Assembly: GCA_034190875.2 (NCBI GenBank)
Contig: CM067343.1
Location: 17,397,333-17,461,332 of the forward strand
Origin: Urechis unicinctus
Lineage: Eukaryota; Annelida; Polychaeta; Xenopneusta; Urechidae
Length of the DNA stretch: 64,000 bases
Direction: 5' to 3'
The notes below the pieces were generated by a model. The model ran no database searches. It saw nothing but the letters and a program-made list of their open reading frames with translations, and was not told the origin of the DNA. Shown here piece by piece: positions 37,580 through 48,239 of the stretch. Position 1 is the first letter of the stretch; each line of letters starts with the position of its first letter. The position numbers and the translations under genes were made by a program.

Positions 37580-38060
37580 TAATTTTTTTAATACAGAGAG
37601 ATATGACATTACCGACCCAAAATTATACGCTGAGAAATATGCTTGGTATTCCGATGAATCACTGCAAGTCATTATTTTGTCGAATAGTGTCAAACAAGTC
37701 GTCGCTTTTTGGACAGAGTACAACATAAACTAACGCACAAGCGTGGCAGTGCAAAGCATTCTGAACACACACCCACAATTTCTTGCCTCCAAAATGCTTT
37801 CGAATGCGCGTTATCAAAATATTAACATAATTGCAAGTCATCCTCGTCATTTAAGGTGATTACTTGGTAAGAATTATATTTATAATAACATTAAGGTTAA
37901 TGCGCTTCTGCGCAACAAGGATTGCAGCTGGACTAACGTGGATAGCTCCAGACAGAATATTAAACATATTCAATACTTATCATGGAAACCCAGCCGACAT
38001 ATTAATGTGTATCCGGCCAACTTAGTTGTAAGAAATGTCAATGATATAAAAGTGGGCATT
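37580..38060. repeat. Dispersed repeat U6, copy B
   Basis: Second copy of the repeat at 22500-23060, in the same orientation. Its minus-strand frame (63 residues, 37659-37850) reads MTRMTCNYVNILITRIRKHF and continues to VQNALHCHACALVYVVL, related to the frame in copy A. Confidence 0.7.
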
Positions 38061-40240
38061 ATTATATAATGGTCGTGAGGAAATGAATTTAAAGCAATCT
38101 GCATGAGCAAAACAATCACACGATATTCATTATAAGTAAACCTCAATCTATTTTCCTTGAATTAATTAATGTATATGTGCATATATGTTCATTTATGCTG
38201 CATCATCTGGCATCGCATAATATTTCCGTTTGAAATGAAGCATTTCATGACCGACCCTCTATCTCAACATATTTATTGACTGTATGTTGACAGCTTTTAC
38301 AAAGAAATTATGTTCGACGAAAGCGCCATCCAGAAGAAGAACAAACATTAAGCTCATTGGAAGCGTTAATTTGTGAATCTGTATCAATGTGTAACTGTCG
38401 GCTACGATCGAGGTGAAGACACCCAATCGATACGCTCTGTTGACAAAATCCATACAAATAGGATGCTAATGAGTTTGTCCCTTAATGCCATAGTAAATAC
38501 GTTAAATGTTAAAGCATGCTAAATCAATTGAATAATGATTGCATACATTTGGCAATAGTTTGAGCCGTTCCGAATAACATTTAGCAACGCAGTTTTTAGA
38601 TGTTGTATATCAATTACTGACAACCTAAACCCCCATTCCAAATGCCACTAGCAAGTTTTGTTCTGCAACCAGACATAATTGGCTTGAACCGTGGCCTACA
38701 ATATTTCCAACATGCAGTAAACAATAAAAAGGGTGCTTCGTCCTTATAATTGCAAGTGATTCAGAAGCTCTGGCGAAGAGAATCATCTTCTTGCGACTGA
38801 TAATGTTGAACGGGCATAAGGTCAACTTGTGTTATTACATTTTCTGACAAATTATGAGTACGTATATGTATCGCACAATAAACCTCTACATGCCGTAGTA
38901 AACTCAACGCACACTTTAATGAACCAGTTATAGTCCACTCTTTGGAGCGAAAGGGAACATGCTTTGAATCAAGATAGGCTCACATTAGCTAGTTGGTTGC
39001 GAGTCATGATTGATTCTGTATCCTCTGTGACAACATTGGCAAAAGTCCGACATGTGGAATGGTCCACGTTTACTATTTTGCAAGCGTCTTGGAATGATGT
39101 CTCAAAAATATGGGATTTTCTTCTCTTTATATTTTCCTTGATCCAAGTGATACACGATCTAGCGAAAGCTGGATATTACACGCTGTCATATTTATCCTTA
39201 AATTTTCCATATATGCAATGGCTGTTTCCGTTCCTGGTGTATTGAAAGTGATGATACATATTTGGAACAAAGCCTTGACAAAAATGAATATAAATAATTT
39301 TTGCAAAGCAATGTAGGTATTCTTAAACAGATGGATCAACGGGTTTTAAGTAAGTTAGCATTAGCTGTCAAATGAAACGTTATTGGCTTATGTAACGGTA
39401 GGAGGGAAACACCTTGTTCCAATATCTATTATTATGTCAGCTACACAATTAATGTCGTTTGCCTCTGTCGTATGAATCACAGCGGTGAGAGACATTGATT
39501 CACAACTGTTCTTGATAGACAACCCTGTTCCTCAAGTCCACGGAAACGGTTAGTGACATGTGGCAATATATGGTAATTAATGCCTTTAAATAACGCATAT
39601 GTTGGTAACCACTCGGCACTTTGCAAGCAATATCATTTTCTTATTAATATTGCATGAGACGGGTTTTGGAATGAATGCATAAATAAAGGGAAGATGTTGT
39701 ACTGCGTCTATTGTTGTGCTGGTAATGGAATGCACTCGTCCCGAGATTGCTCTACCCTGAACATCCGTTGTTAAAAATGAACTGACGACAATGTAGGTAA
39801 AAACGGCACCTGCTGTTAACTAGATTCATTCTAAAGCAAGGACTAAGTAATGTTTGGCAGAATCCAGTGCATGGTACATCAGGTATTTCTCAAGCTATTC
39901 CCTACTAACATTTCACCGTGTTGGTTTAAGTGTTAACTCAGGTTTGCTGGTGCATCGATACAATAGAAAAAATCATTTCAAATGTTGTCTTAATTTAAAC
40001 TAGATATTGTTGTTAGCAGATAAACATCGAAAAAATATATTTATGCTCGCTTTTGTTGGCCATAAAACGATAGGTCAGCAACACCTCAATAATTTGCAAA
40101 ACGGTCAGTGAACAAGCGTGAAACACCAGAGTCTGATGGTTGGGGGTATTATTGTTTCATTACACCCACTGTTGCGTGGAGTTACATTGCAGTACATTTC
40201 TAAATAATACAACCTTAATTAATATATACAGGACTCTGTG
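38061..40240. other. Unassigned sequence
   Basis: About 2.2 kb. A plus frame of 93 codons at 38964-39245 and overlapping frames near 39110-39339 have hydrophobic stretches but no recognised family, and frames on both strands are open there. I see no LINE motif. Confidence 0.45.
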
Positions 40241-40334
<94 letters not shown>

Positions 40335-40376
40335 TTAAATATGCATGCATGTATAAATATATATATGTTTTGTATG

Positions 40377-40407
<31 letters not shown>

Positions 40408-40510
40408 TTATATATATATCTATATTTATATATATATATTTACATATATATATACACATTCATATAATTATATATATAAATATATATATATAAATATGTA
40501 TATGTATATA

Positions 40511-40551
<41 letters not shown>

Positions 40552-40556
40552 GTATG

Positions 40557-40593
<37 letters not shown>

Positions 40594-40612
40594 ATCTTTA
40601 TATAAAGCTGGT
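40241..40612. repeat. (TA)n microsatellite with a (TG)n tail
   Basis: Pure TA to 40331, then interrupted TATATTTA and TATACA units, ending in about 12 TG units at 40570-40593. A frame of 168 codons reading through it is a repeat artefact. Confidence 0.96.
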
Positions 40613-41015
40613 TTAAAACCACTTGATGGAGTAGACATCCAGTGGGCCATGTTTGTCCAATGTCATCAAACGGATGTTAAACATATACATGTGGTAAAGG
40701 GATTGTTATATGATGGACAATTTAGAGTTGAATTGAATGTATAATTTCGCACTGGATAATGTGACCATGGTTCCACAATGAGAAAGTCGTCATATGGTTT
40801 AAGGGCAACTGAACGGCTTACTTTGGACGTTTTTTTGTACTAATAGCTCATACGAATTAATTTCGTAATTCAACTTTAATTAGTATTTTTATCGGCTTGT
40901 GTACATGCCAGAATGACGTACTGGTCGAATAAGAACAACTGCTCATATGTACGGCTTTTTTAGGTCATTTCCTCTTAGCCTCGGTCCCCTCCACCCACCT
41001 CCCTCCTCTACATCC
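40613..41015. other. Unassigned sequence
   Basis: No gene or repeat match seen. A pyrimidine-rich run (CCCCTCCACCCACCTCCCTCC) occupies about 40986-41006. Confidence 0.45.
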
Positions 41016-41120
41016 TCATGCCGCAATATCAACTTCGTATATGGCTCTTACATGATGAGGCAAACTGTCCAGTATATGCGCTGCTGATATGAGTTTTATA
41101 TCCTCCTGTATATAACGTGT
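41016..41120 (-). mobile_element. Possible LINE C-terminal fragment
   Basis: The end of a minus-strand frame reads ISAAHILDSLPHHVRAIYEV, which resembles the A.P.LWNSLP..IR....DSFK signature near the C-terminus of many LINE ORF2 proteins. Only about 25 residues support this and the tryptophan is absent, so it is tentative. Confidence 0.35.
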
Positions 41121-42109
41121 GTTATTGCATTGTTTATAACACTGATTGTATGTAGCTGTACTGCCTTCGGAAGCAGCTCGCTCTTGATTAATTTCATATC
41201 CAATAATTAACACCTGTGTACTCCCATGTTAAATAACGTACCCCGAATCGAATCACAACCAGAGATATGTCAAAACAATTTTATTTGTATTTGATGGAAT
41301 GATGGGGTTTTACGGAGAAAAGGGGAAAGTGATCCCACGTGCTTCAAATAATGTTAATACCTAAAAATCATATTTTTAAAAGAAACGCGTTTTTAATGGT
41401 ATTTACATACTTAGAAAAGTTTCTCCAATACTAGTCAAAGTGCTTTGTCTACTGATGAGCTTAGCAAGCGGCCCCTGTAGTAGATTGCACGGTGACATTG
41501 AATATATTTTCGGCATGAATACCGATAAACTGAGTAAGTTGTAAGCTTTAAAAAGCTGCTGTGATGCTATTATTCAGACGAATACATAAAGCACGGTTCA
41601 CTTCCGTTTATTATCCCGTTAACTTTTTTTGTGATTCTCAGTTTTCATTCGACACGACAGTGATGAACGGTGAGATGAAGTCTTCATTTAATGAGTGATG
41701 TTTTTTTAAGTACGTGGGAATTAACCACCATTTGCTGCTCTTTCCGTTATATCCTAGTGTTTGCAGAATCCCAACAGCTCAAGCAGATCTTAACATAAGC
41801 GCTTCTTCATATTTACATTACCTCAGGTTTTAAGGATATAATCACCTTATTCAATTTAACCTGCTAAAGAACCACGTTCAATGACGGGAATTTACGAGGT
41901 GTTTATATATATGCGCATTGTCTAACGTGCGCGATCGACAATCTATGGTGTTTTGCTAGACCATATCAGAACGCTAATCAGAATTGACACTCGATTACCA
42001 TATCTATCTAGAAACCCTTTAACTCAACTACCGCAGGAGATTATGTGATTTCACAATCACCATGACAGGCAACGCTGTAAGTTTATGCATTATGAACATA
42101 TCAATGGCG
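41121..42109. other. Unassigned sequence
   Basis: About 1 kb, no coding frame or repeat match recognised. Confidence 0.45.
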
Positions 42110-42950
42110 TACACCACTTCCAATAGCCGCGAGTTTCTTGTATGACATACAATGTACCCATCAGCCTACAAAGGGCAAACAACGGTGCACCACTACGGAT
42201 GCTCAAGCTAGTCAATGGAAGTACTCAGTTAACTTCCATGGTTCGTGATCGATGGGTATATGCTATTCTTCCAGACTGTTTTCTTACTGACAATGTATCA
42301 GTTATATCTATGCCAGACAATTATGATTTGCCCGAGGAATGATCATTGTTTGGAAAAGGATAAGCGGTGGTTCGAAATTTATGGGCTAGATTCTCGCAAA
42401 AAAGATAACTATATATCAATCGCATTTCGGACTTTGTTTGTGTTTCGACCTTGGCATCAACTATCTACTATCACCATTCTTAATATTCCTATGGTAATTC
42501 GACATCTACAACATACTATGTGGTAAGTCAAATAAATAGCATCTAACAAGAACAAAGATGACGCTTCTGAAAAGTAGCACATTACCGTTTGCATTATATT
42601 GCAGGAAACCGAAGTGAGGTTTACCGCGTGTAGATCTTTTATACGATATGAGCCTGAAAAACATTTTGTCTATTATTTATATGCAATAAGCAATTGCTAG
42701 AGGGTTGCATCATATCGTTTGTTTTATATGATGTATGTAGTATACATTATGTAGCGTAGCATGATTAAACCTTTGATGTCGTCTTTGCAGCGTTTGATAA
42801 AGCTCCCCGTCAAAGGTTAACCAACCCATTGATAGCCCTAGGTATCAATCATTAAGCTCTAGCGGGGATATTGAATGATTCATTGGTCGAATAACTTTTA
42901 AGTGCCATGCGGTGTACATGGGATTAAAGGCGTGTGTATTCATATTCCTA
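42110..42950 (+). mobile_element. U5 copy E, LINE RT relic
   Basis: The left part (CACCACTTCCA, then GACATACAATGTACCCATCAGCCTAC) matches 18885-18945 and 49165-49215. At 42769-42850 the plus strand reads FDVVFAAFDKAPRQRLTNP then LIALGI, a close relative of the CR1/Jockey motif A wording DVIYLDFSKAFDKVPHQRL...LGI. Stops follow within 15 residues. The frames at 42142-42342 and 42245-42526 lie in this unit and may be fragments of its upstream ORF, but no motif confirms this. Confidence 0.7.
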
Positions 42951-43131
42951 GTGTTCCTAAAAGCCGCTTCAAAACACGCCACCACCTAGTGATAACGCGG
43001 CTTACACACCAAGTACGTGCCTAAGTCACCATATATAGTGGATATGATTAAAACCTTTTAGCTGGGCGGAGAGCTCGGAAATCTTAGCCCACCCAGGCGA
43101 TGTTCTGCCGCCCATGGTTGACACCAATTTG

Positions 43132-43178
43132 TATTAATATATACTATCACACTCGTGTGATAGACGTTATTTTAATAC
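43132..43178. repeat. Imperfect 22-24 bp hairpin
   Basis: CTATCACAC (43144-43152), a two-base loop TC and GTGTGATAG (43155-43163) form a perfect 9-bp stem. It is extended after a mismatched stretch by GTATTAA on the left and TTAATAC on the right. The hairpin sits between two LINE relics. Confidence 0.8.
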
Positions 43179-43384
43179 CACTGCCGAGACGTGAATCGGA
43201 ACTATGAGGGCGGGTACTGATAAGTATTCATGACGACGACTGAGCAACACTTACTTGCTCGGTGTAATTTCTGGGTGTGTTAATAAACAGTGTAGAAAGC
43301 TATCTTACCCAGGGGTTAACACATGGGACTCAAGGTTTGTCATTCTCAACTAAATTGCATTGATGTTGTATTGAAGCATACCAT

Positions 43385-43690
43385 TCAATAACACAACAAC
43401 TTCTCGTTCTGCTCCTGGACTCTGGAATTCGCTGCCACCAGATATTCGCAAGAGTCTACAAACCTATTAATCTAAACTATCTTTTTTTAAACCATATGTT
43501 ATGATATGTAAACTGTGATCCATCTTGATTGATATAATATTTTGGTTTTTTGTTTGTTATTTGTTTTATTTGCCAATAGTCTTTTTATCATTTTCATCGT
43601 TAAATTTAGCGGCTTAATGTGTCAGCGCTTTGAGGTGGTCTAGGATAGGGATACAGCGCTTTATAAATTTATGTAAGTATAATATAATAT
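43385..43690 (+). mobile_element. 3' end of a LINE (ORF2 C-terminus plus 3' UTR)
   Basis: The plus strand reads TSRSAPGLWNSLPPDIRKSL followed by a stop, then SKLSFFKPYV in the same frame. This is the AAPRLWNSLPPDIRN...FK..LKT.LF signature at the end of many LINE proteins. About 150 bp later come CAGCGCTTTGAGG and GCGCTTTATAAATTTATG, then short TATAATA repeats, as in L2/CR1-type 3' ends where an AGCGCTTTGAG...GCGCTATATAAAT segment precedes a short tandem tail. The tail would mark the insertion end near 43690. Confidence 0.8.
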
Positions 43691-43694
43691 AATT

Positions 43695-43911
43695 CTACTT
43701 AATGCTTTGTCACATCTTCACGTCCTCAAATGGCGTTCATTAGAAGTTGCAGAATTTTTTTTACGCCGGGACGTCGGTTTTATGACGCCATTGGCTTACC
43801 CGTCATCCATTACAGATGTCGTTACGTCATGGCCAATCAAGCACATTAGGTAGCTTAGAGCTAGTCCTCTTTACCAGATCGCGTATGCGCGACGGTTGAT
43901 TTGAGCAGGCT
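43695..43911. promoter_or_regulatory. Promoter-like cluster of motifs left of the foldback element
   Basis: Within about 200 bp lie TTACGTCA (CRE/ATF-like, about 43820-43828), GGCCAATCA (CCAAT box, about 43830-43838), GACGTCGG and CGCGTATGCGCG (NRF1-like, one base from the consensus core, about 43880-43892). This stretch should be the left part of U1, which lies outside the window for copy A. It could be a promoter carried by U1. No transcript evidence is available, and motif matches this short occur by chance. Confidence 0.3.
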
Positions 43912-43926
43912 ATAACAAACGAATGC
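43912..43926 (+). repeat. Left target-site duplication of the foldback-like element
   Basis: ATAACAAACGAATGC. The right copy at 45560-45573 is ATAACAAACGATGC, and the uninterrupted site at positions 8-20 is ATAACAAACGATG. Confidence 0.75.
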
Positions 43927-43927
43927 T

Positions 43928-44038
43928 GGTCAAATCGACACCTTGCCAACTCGACCCCTTACCAACTCGACCCCTGCCACTACCAACTCGACACCCAGTC
44001 AACTCGACCGCAAGCCAACTCGACACCCTTTGATCGAC
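43928..44038 (+). repeat. Left inverted terminal array of the foldback element
   Basis: Units ending TCGACACC or TCGACCCC recur with 14-21 bp spacing: GGTCAAATCGACACC, TTGCCAACTCGACCCC, TTACCAACTCGACCCC, CTACCAACTCGACACC, CAGTCAACTCGACCG, AAGCCAACTCGACACC and a degenerate TGATCGACC. Confidence 0.92.
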
Positions 44039-44791
44039 CATCTAAATGAGGTGTTCTGATGAATGTTCTAATATAATGTTTTAGGGTATATGTTTGAGGT
44101 TATATGTTAAGCAACGTAATTTCTGCATGTGCTGGTATGTGAGGATTATGACCTCGTGTTCACGGGCCAAAAATATAGCATATCTTCATGTTTTTTTTTA
44201 TATAATGTCGATTGTGCTGAATGACGCGTAATTACAGAAATCGTGTCTATCTTGTCTCAAACATTTGAAATAAAGAAACTCTATTGAATTTGTTTTATAC
44301 GCTCGTTTATCTTTGATATTAACAAATATCAATTATGTATATTCATGTAAAAGGATCATAATGGTAAGTAAACTTATGTCTTTAGATGAATGTTGACGCA
44401 TCGGAGTGCGATTCATAACTATTGTACCAGATGTACTAGTAATGAAACCTATGCCGCCTAACATTGTCGTGCCAAACTCATGCAAAATATTGTTTGTTAC
44501 ATTGCCGTATATACTTCAATATCATAGTACTATCATATGATCTGAACAAATGTATATCACTACAGTCATCTAGGAAGGTTGAAGAAAATATTTATTTAGT
44601 GCCGACGCCAAGTATACATAAGACCATATCTTATAACAAGAGTATCTTATCTAGCAAATATCAGAAACAAAGGACATCAATATTTCTTCATCACTGGTAA
44701 GCCATCTTAACACAAAAAATGTACGTTAATTGTCTTCTGTCACTTCAGAATTTTAATGTGATCATGAAAATAAAAAATTTAAATGTAGATC

Positions 44792-44910
44792 TTCACAACT
44801 CACCATGTGTCACGTCACAGTGTCCCCTTGATCGCGTACTCGCGTTTTCACAACTCACCATGTGTCACGTCATGTACCCCTTGATCGTGTACTCGCGTTT
44901 TCACAATTCA
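44792..44910 (+). repeat. 55-bp tandem repeat inside the foldback element, about 2.4 copies
   Basis: Units begin TTCACAACTCACCATGTGTC at 44792 and 44847 and TTCACAATTCATTTGTCACG at 44900. Each of the first two ends in CCTTGATCG.GTACTCGCGTT. The third is truncated just before the short open frame that follows. Confidence 0.9.
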
Positions 44911-44923
44911 TTTGTCACGACAT

Positions 44924-45104
44924 ACAGGACACAAACACTTTGATTTGCGCGTCATTGAATAAGCTGCGTCGTTATCAGCGAAGAAAATATGTTAACCTTC
45001 AAGCAAAGTTGTTCAAATATTGGGAAGAATTTATTGTTGGGGAAAGGAGTGCTCGGAAGCTACTGCGAGCTTGCGCACATTTGACGGGTGCTGTCCAGAA
45101 TTAA
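44924..45104 (+). CDS. Possible captured terminal exon in the foldback element
   Basis: After a possible splice acceptor CATACAG (about 44920-44927), a plus-strand frame runs about 58 residues to TAA at 45102-45104. It is rich in basic and hydrophobic residues: LNKLRRYQRRKYVNLQAKLF, then KYWEEFIVGERSARKLLRAC and AHLTGAVQN. It is helical in character. Two AATAAA signals follow 78 and 136 bases after the stop. Without splicing the frame is open further left to an ATG at 44862, but that part lies in the 55-bp tandem repeat. I recognise no family; it could be a host gene fragment, part of a transposon ORF, or chance. Confidence 0.3.
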
Positions 45105-45181
45105 AGTGTACATTTGTTTGGTTATGGTTTCAGTTGTGGCGCTGTATCCCATGCTGTATGTGTTCCTACTTGTTTTATTGT

Positions 45182-45187
45182 AATAAA
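45182..45187 (+). terminator. AATAAA polyadenylation signal
   Basis: AATAAA in a GT/T-rich setting (TTTTATTGTAATAAAAGTCG), 78 bases after the stop of the open frame at 44924-45104. A second AATAAA is at 45240-45245. Typical of an animal 3' UTR, but short motifs like this are frequent in AT-rich DNA. Confidence 0.35.
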
Positions 45188-45460
45188 AGTCGTTGTATCT
45201 TAGCAGCTTACTTTCATATTTTAACTTATGTATTTGTGAAATAAAAGTTTTTGCCCCAAAATGTGTGCGGTTAACTGCTATTAGTTATCGCAGTAAAATT
45301 TCAACCATCAATGCATCGCTAACACACGTAATTATTTGATTTTAAGTATGCAGATGGATAGATACTTTTTTATTAAAACACAAAACACTTGACAGATATT
45401 GAATTGTAAATTAAAAGCAAACACAGTTAGTCTATTCACATTACAATAAAAACGGAAACA

Positions 45461-45552
45461 GGTGTCGAGTTGACGAGGTGTCGAGTTGGTAGCAGGTTAG
45501 GTGTCGAGTTGGGAATATACTGGGGTCGAGTTGGCAAGGTGTCGAGTTGACC
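45461..45552 (-). repeat. Right inverted terminal array of the foldback element
   Basis: Five GG(TGT)CGAGTTG units starting near 45461, 45477, 45500, 45523 and 45539. The fourth lacks the TGT. Read in reverse complement they give CAACTCGACACC and align with the left array. Confidence 0.92.
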
Positions 45553-45559
45553 TGATACC

Positions 45560-45573
45560 ATAACAAACGATGC
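45560..45573 (+). repeat. Right target-site duplication of the foldback-like element
   Basis: ATAACAAACGATGC. It continues directly into U1 copy B (GGTTCGGCGTTCATGGAAG), as at the window start. Confidence 0.75.
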
Positions 45574-46105
45574 GGTTCGGCGTTCATGGAAGATCGTTTG
45601 CATCCTTCTACAAGTATCAATAAGTTATCGAGCCGTACTCTGTGTTCCGACCACGTTGTACTATATGTTTTGCTTCGCGATACGAGCGTCATGCGAGGAC
45701 ATGCAGATTTGAGGGGCCCTTTACACTTCGTCAATGAGCTACAAGTGAACCAGCTGTAATTGTTTCTCAAGCATCTGCAATAGTCTCGGTTCAGTAATAG
45801 AGACTCACATCTCACCTGTACCACAAAAGCAGGCTGCTTTTAGGTGATTTAATTATGATTCAGTTTATGAAAGCTTGCTGGACACAAGTCTATACTCGGA
45901 TGAATTATTAGTTGCAAACAAAGCAAACACGAACACGAGGCTCGACGAGTCGTCCAATATACTATTTTTGTCAAATATCATGCTCCTGTTGCTTACACCA
46001 ATGTTTACCGATGTGATTGTAGGCGCTACATACGCAGTCGATCATATAAATATCACTTACCCCTGTTAGATTACGATGGAGATGCATGCATTTGTGTGTG
46101 TATTA
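45560..46105. repeat. Dispersed repeat U1, copy B
   Basis: Close match to 8-503, including CGAGCCGTACTCTGTGTTCC, ATACGAGCGTCATGCGAGGA, AGAGACTCACATCTCACCTG and CAGTCGATCATATAAATATC. It has extra bases relative to copy A, for example ATTTGAG near 45707 and GCTTGCTGGACACAA near 45872. It ends in a run of ACGT units leading into the TGTA tail. Confidence 0.88.
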
Positions 46106-46507
46106 ATGTAAGCTTGTACGTACGTACGTACGTAGCTATGTATGTAAATGTTTGCATGTTCGCATGTATGCATGTAGGTTTTCAAGCATCAGTGCATGTG
46201 CGCATGCGTGCGTATGTTTATGTATGTATGTATAAAGATATGCATGATTACACGCATGCATGCATGAATCCATGTATGTATGCATGCATGCATGTATGTA
46301 TCCATGTATGAATGAATATATGCATATAATTATCCAAATATGTATGCACGTATGTTTGTATGTATGTATGTATGTATGTATGTATGTATGTATGTATGTA
46401 TGTATATGTTTGTATGTGTGTATATATGCATGTATGTATTTATATATGTATGTATATATGTATGTATATATATATATATGTATATATACATACATACATA
46501 TACATAA

Positions 46508-46539
<32 letters not shown>

Positions 46540-46540
46540 G
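46106..46540 (+). repeat. Degenerate (TGTA)n tail of U1 copy B
   Basis: Begins with (ACGT)n at about 46117-46133, as in copy A, but then consists of mixed TGTA, TGCA, TGAA and TATA units with one purer TGTA block at about 46357-46402. It ends in TA-rich sequence. It is shorter and more degraded than the copy A array. Confidence 0.93.
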
Positions 46541-47059
46541 AGAAACTAATCTGTGGATCCATATTTAAAGAATTTGCCCAAGTCATGGAGTTTGCTATAT
46601 AATTTCGTTTGACTATTAGCCTTCATGTCTGCGATTCCGATTTTCCCGAGTAGGTACATCGTAATTGATACAAGCATCAAGTGACATTTTTATGCCAGAC
46701 GCAGCGCTTTTTTGCGAGGTATTTCGTGTCTCTAGCGCTGCATGAAATGCCCATTGATACCTCTAAGAGCATCGGCTACATCTACTTTGTCTGCACTGAT
46801 ACTACTGAGCAGGTGCTCCTTCCTCAATTATTTTTTGCCAATTAGTTGTTCGACGTAGTAAGTGAAGGCATCGCGATTTCTAGCACAGTAAATTGGTCAT
46901 GTCTCATACAATTTTGCGTGTTTTGCTTCGAAGATTTTATAATAACTCAGACCTTAGACCTTTTTCGTCATAATGTTAAGGGGGAGTAAGCAAAGGGCAT
47001 GCTCGTTGGAATATCTTAGTTTAAAAGAGTTGCGAGAGCAGGTGCAGCAGGGTGTCGTA
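46541..47059. other. Unassigned sequence
   Basis: No gene or repeat match was recognised between the TGTA tail and U4 copy B. Confidence 0.45.
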
Positions 47060-48219
47060 AACAGTCAGAGATGTTAATCACATTGTCGATTTACAGTGTC
47101 TACTTGCCAGATTGTCATATCTTGACGTTCAGAGCGTAATTTGCTCGGTATTCTATAATTACCGATGAACATGACGCAAATTTTGCGACTTGAATTAGGG
47201 TTATACGATTTGATTTATTAGGGACAGACACGTGATGTATAATTACAAACCAGCCTCTCTGGCAGGATGCGCGCTTATAGCCTACAACTTATTCCAGTCA
47301 TATATATTCATCTACTTTGTACTCATCATGTCGCCTCGAAGCATAGGGATTTGCCAGTGCAGTTGCGCCAATCCGATGATTTTCTGATTACATGAGCAAT
47401 CATCATTTACAAAACATCAGACTCACTTATCACAAACACAGTAAGTTCCCCCCGTCCGTCCACTCGGTGCAGATTGCTGATGACTCCACATCTACACTCC
47501 TCTTATCGCCTGCTTCTTGATTAACGGCGAGTTGAATAGATTACAGGTCAACTAAAGCACAGATAATTTGAGGATTATGACTATCCGTTGCTCAATTCAT
47601 AAATTACCATGGAACATCTTACATAATGAAACTGGGATCAGACACCTTTACAGTGATTTTCTAAGTTGTTCGCGCTAGTTATAGCACATAACACCGATGC
47701 ATTCTGGATAGTCTACTTGTGAAGATTTCGGCCATAAAACTGTATTGGAAAGCCAGGCCATGATGGAAATCACATGCTATGTACACATATTTGTTCTCAA
47801 ATGACCAGCAGTGATTAATGGTGATGCATCGCATTTTGATTTCACGATTGCCACTGTAATAAGATTGAACAACCGAATAATAATTTAACATAAATTCATG
47901 GTCAACATGTGTTTTGCTAAAATATTTTTATTTTCTAACGATAACAGAAAAAAAATGGAAGAATCAATATTTGAGAAGCGGTTGTAACGTATTTTCACGC
48001 GTTGACTTCTGAGTATCAGATATGTTTATTTAGGTACACTACGATAATTTCGAAATAAGCGTATGGATAATATGATGCCAATTCAGCAATAATAGTCAGA
48101 ATAACCATAGATGTCAGAAGGAGTAAGGCCAGTATTGTAAGCACCGTCAATAAAGTATGGCCACCGATAAAATAGACATTTCAGAGCACTGCAAAGATGG
48201 AACATTGTATGTTGGTTAT
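47060..48219 (+). repeat. Dispersed repeat U4, copy B
   Basis: Collinear with 15700-16908 of copy A but lacking about 200 bp corresponding to 16165-16345. The peptide frame shared with copies A and C is recognisable as YSLQLIPVIYIHLLCTHHV then SKHRD. The right end (TGGAACATTGTATGTTG) is shared with copy A. Confidence 0.8.
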
Positions 48220-48239
48220 ACCCCCTTCACATACACGGA

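Larger units (their letters stand above)
43927..45559. mobile_element. Foldback-like transposon with tandem-repeat inverted ends
   Basis: The left end (43928-44038) is an array of six or so CAACTCGACACC-type units. The right end (45461-45552) is an array of five GGTGTCGAGTTG units, the exact reverse complement. The outermost 30 bp of both ends, GGTCAA(A/C)TCGACACC then TTGCCAACTCGACCCC, match almost perfectly as inverted repeats. A 14-15 bp target duplication flanks the element, and U1 copy A at the window start shows the empty site. Foldback (FB) elements of Drosophila and TU elements of sea urchin have inverted ends built of short tandem repeats, though with shorter target duplications. The interior (44039-45460) carries no recognisable transposase, so this copy is probably non-autonomous. 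Confidence 0.85.

Noticed and set aside
40238..40744. 168-codon open frame with an IYIY tract and a unique tail
   Set aside because: The start lies inside (TA)n and the unique tail has no recognised motif; likely a chance extension of a microsatellite frame.
45441..45824. 127-codon minus-strand open frame
   Set aside because: It runs from U1 through the target duplication into the terminal repeat array of the foldback element, so it cannot be a natural gene; the U1 part is shared with copy A at DNA level without a bias to silent change.
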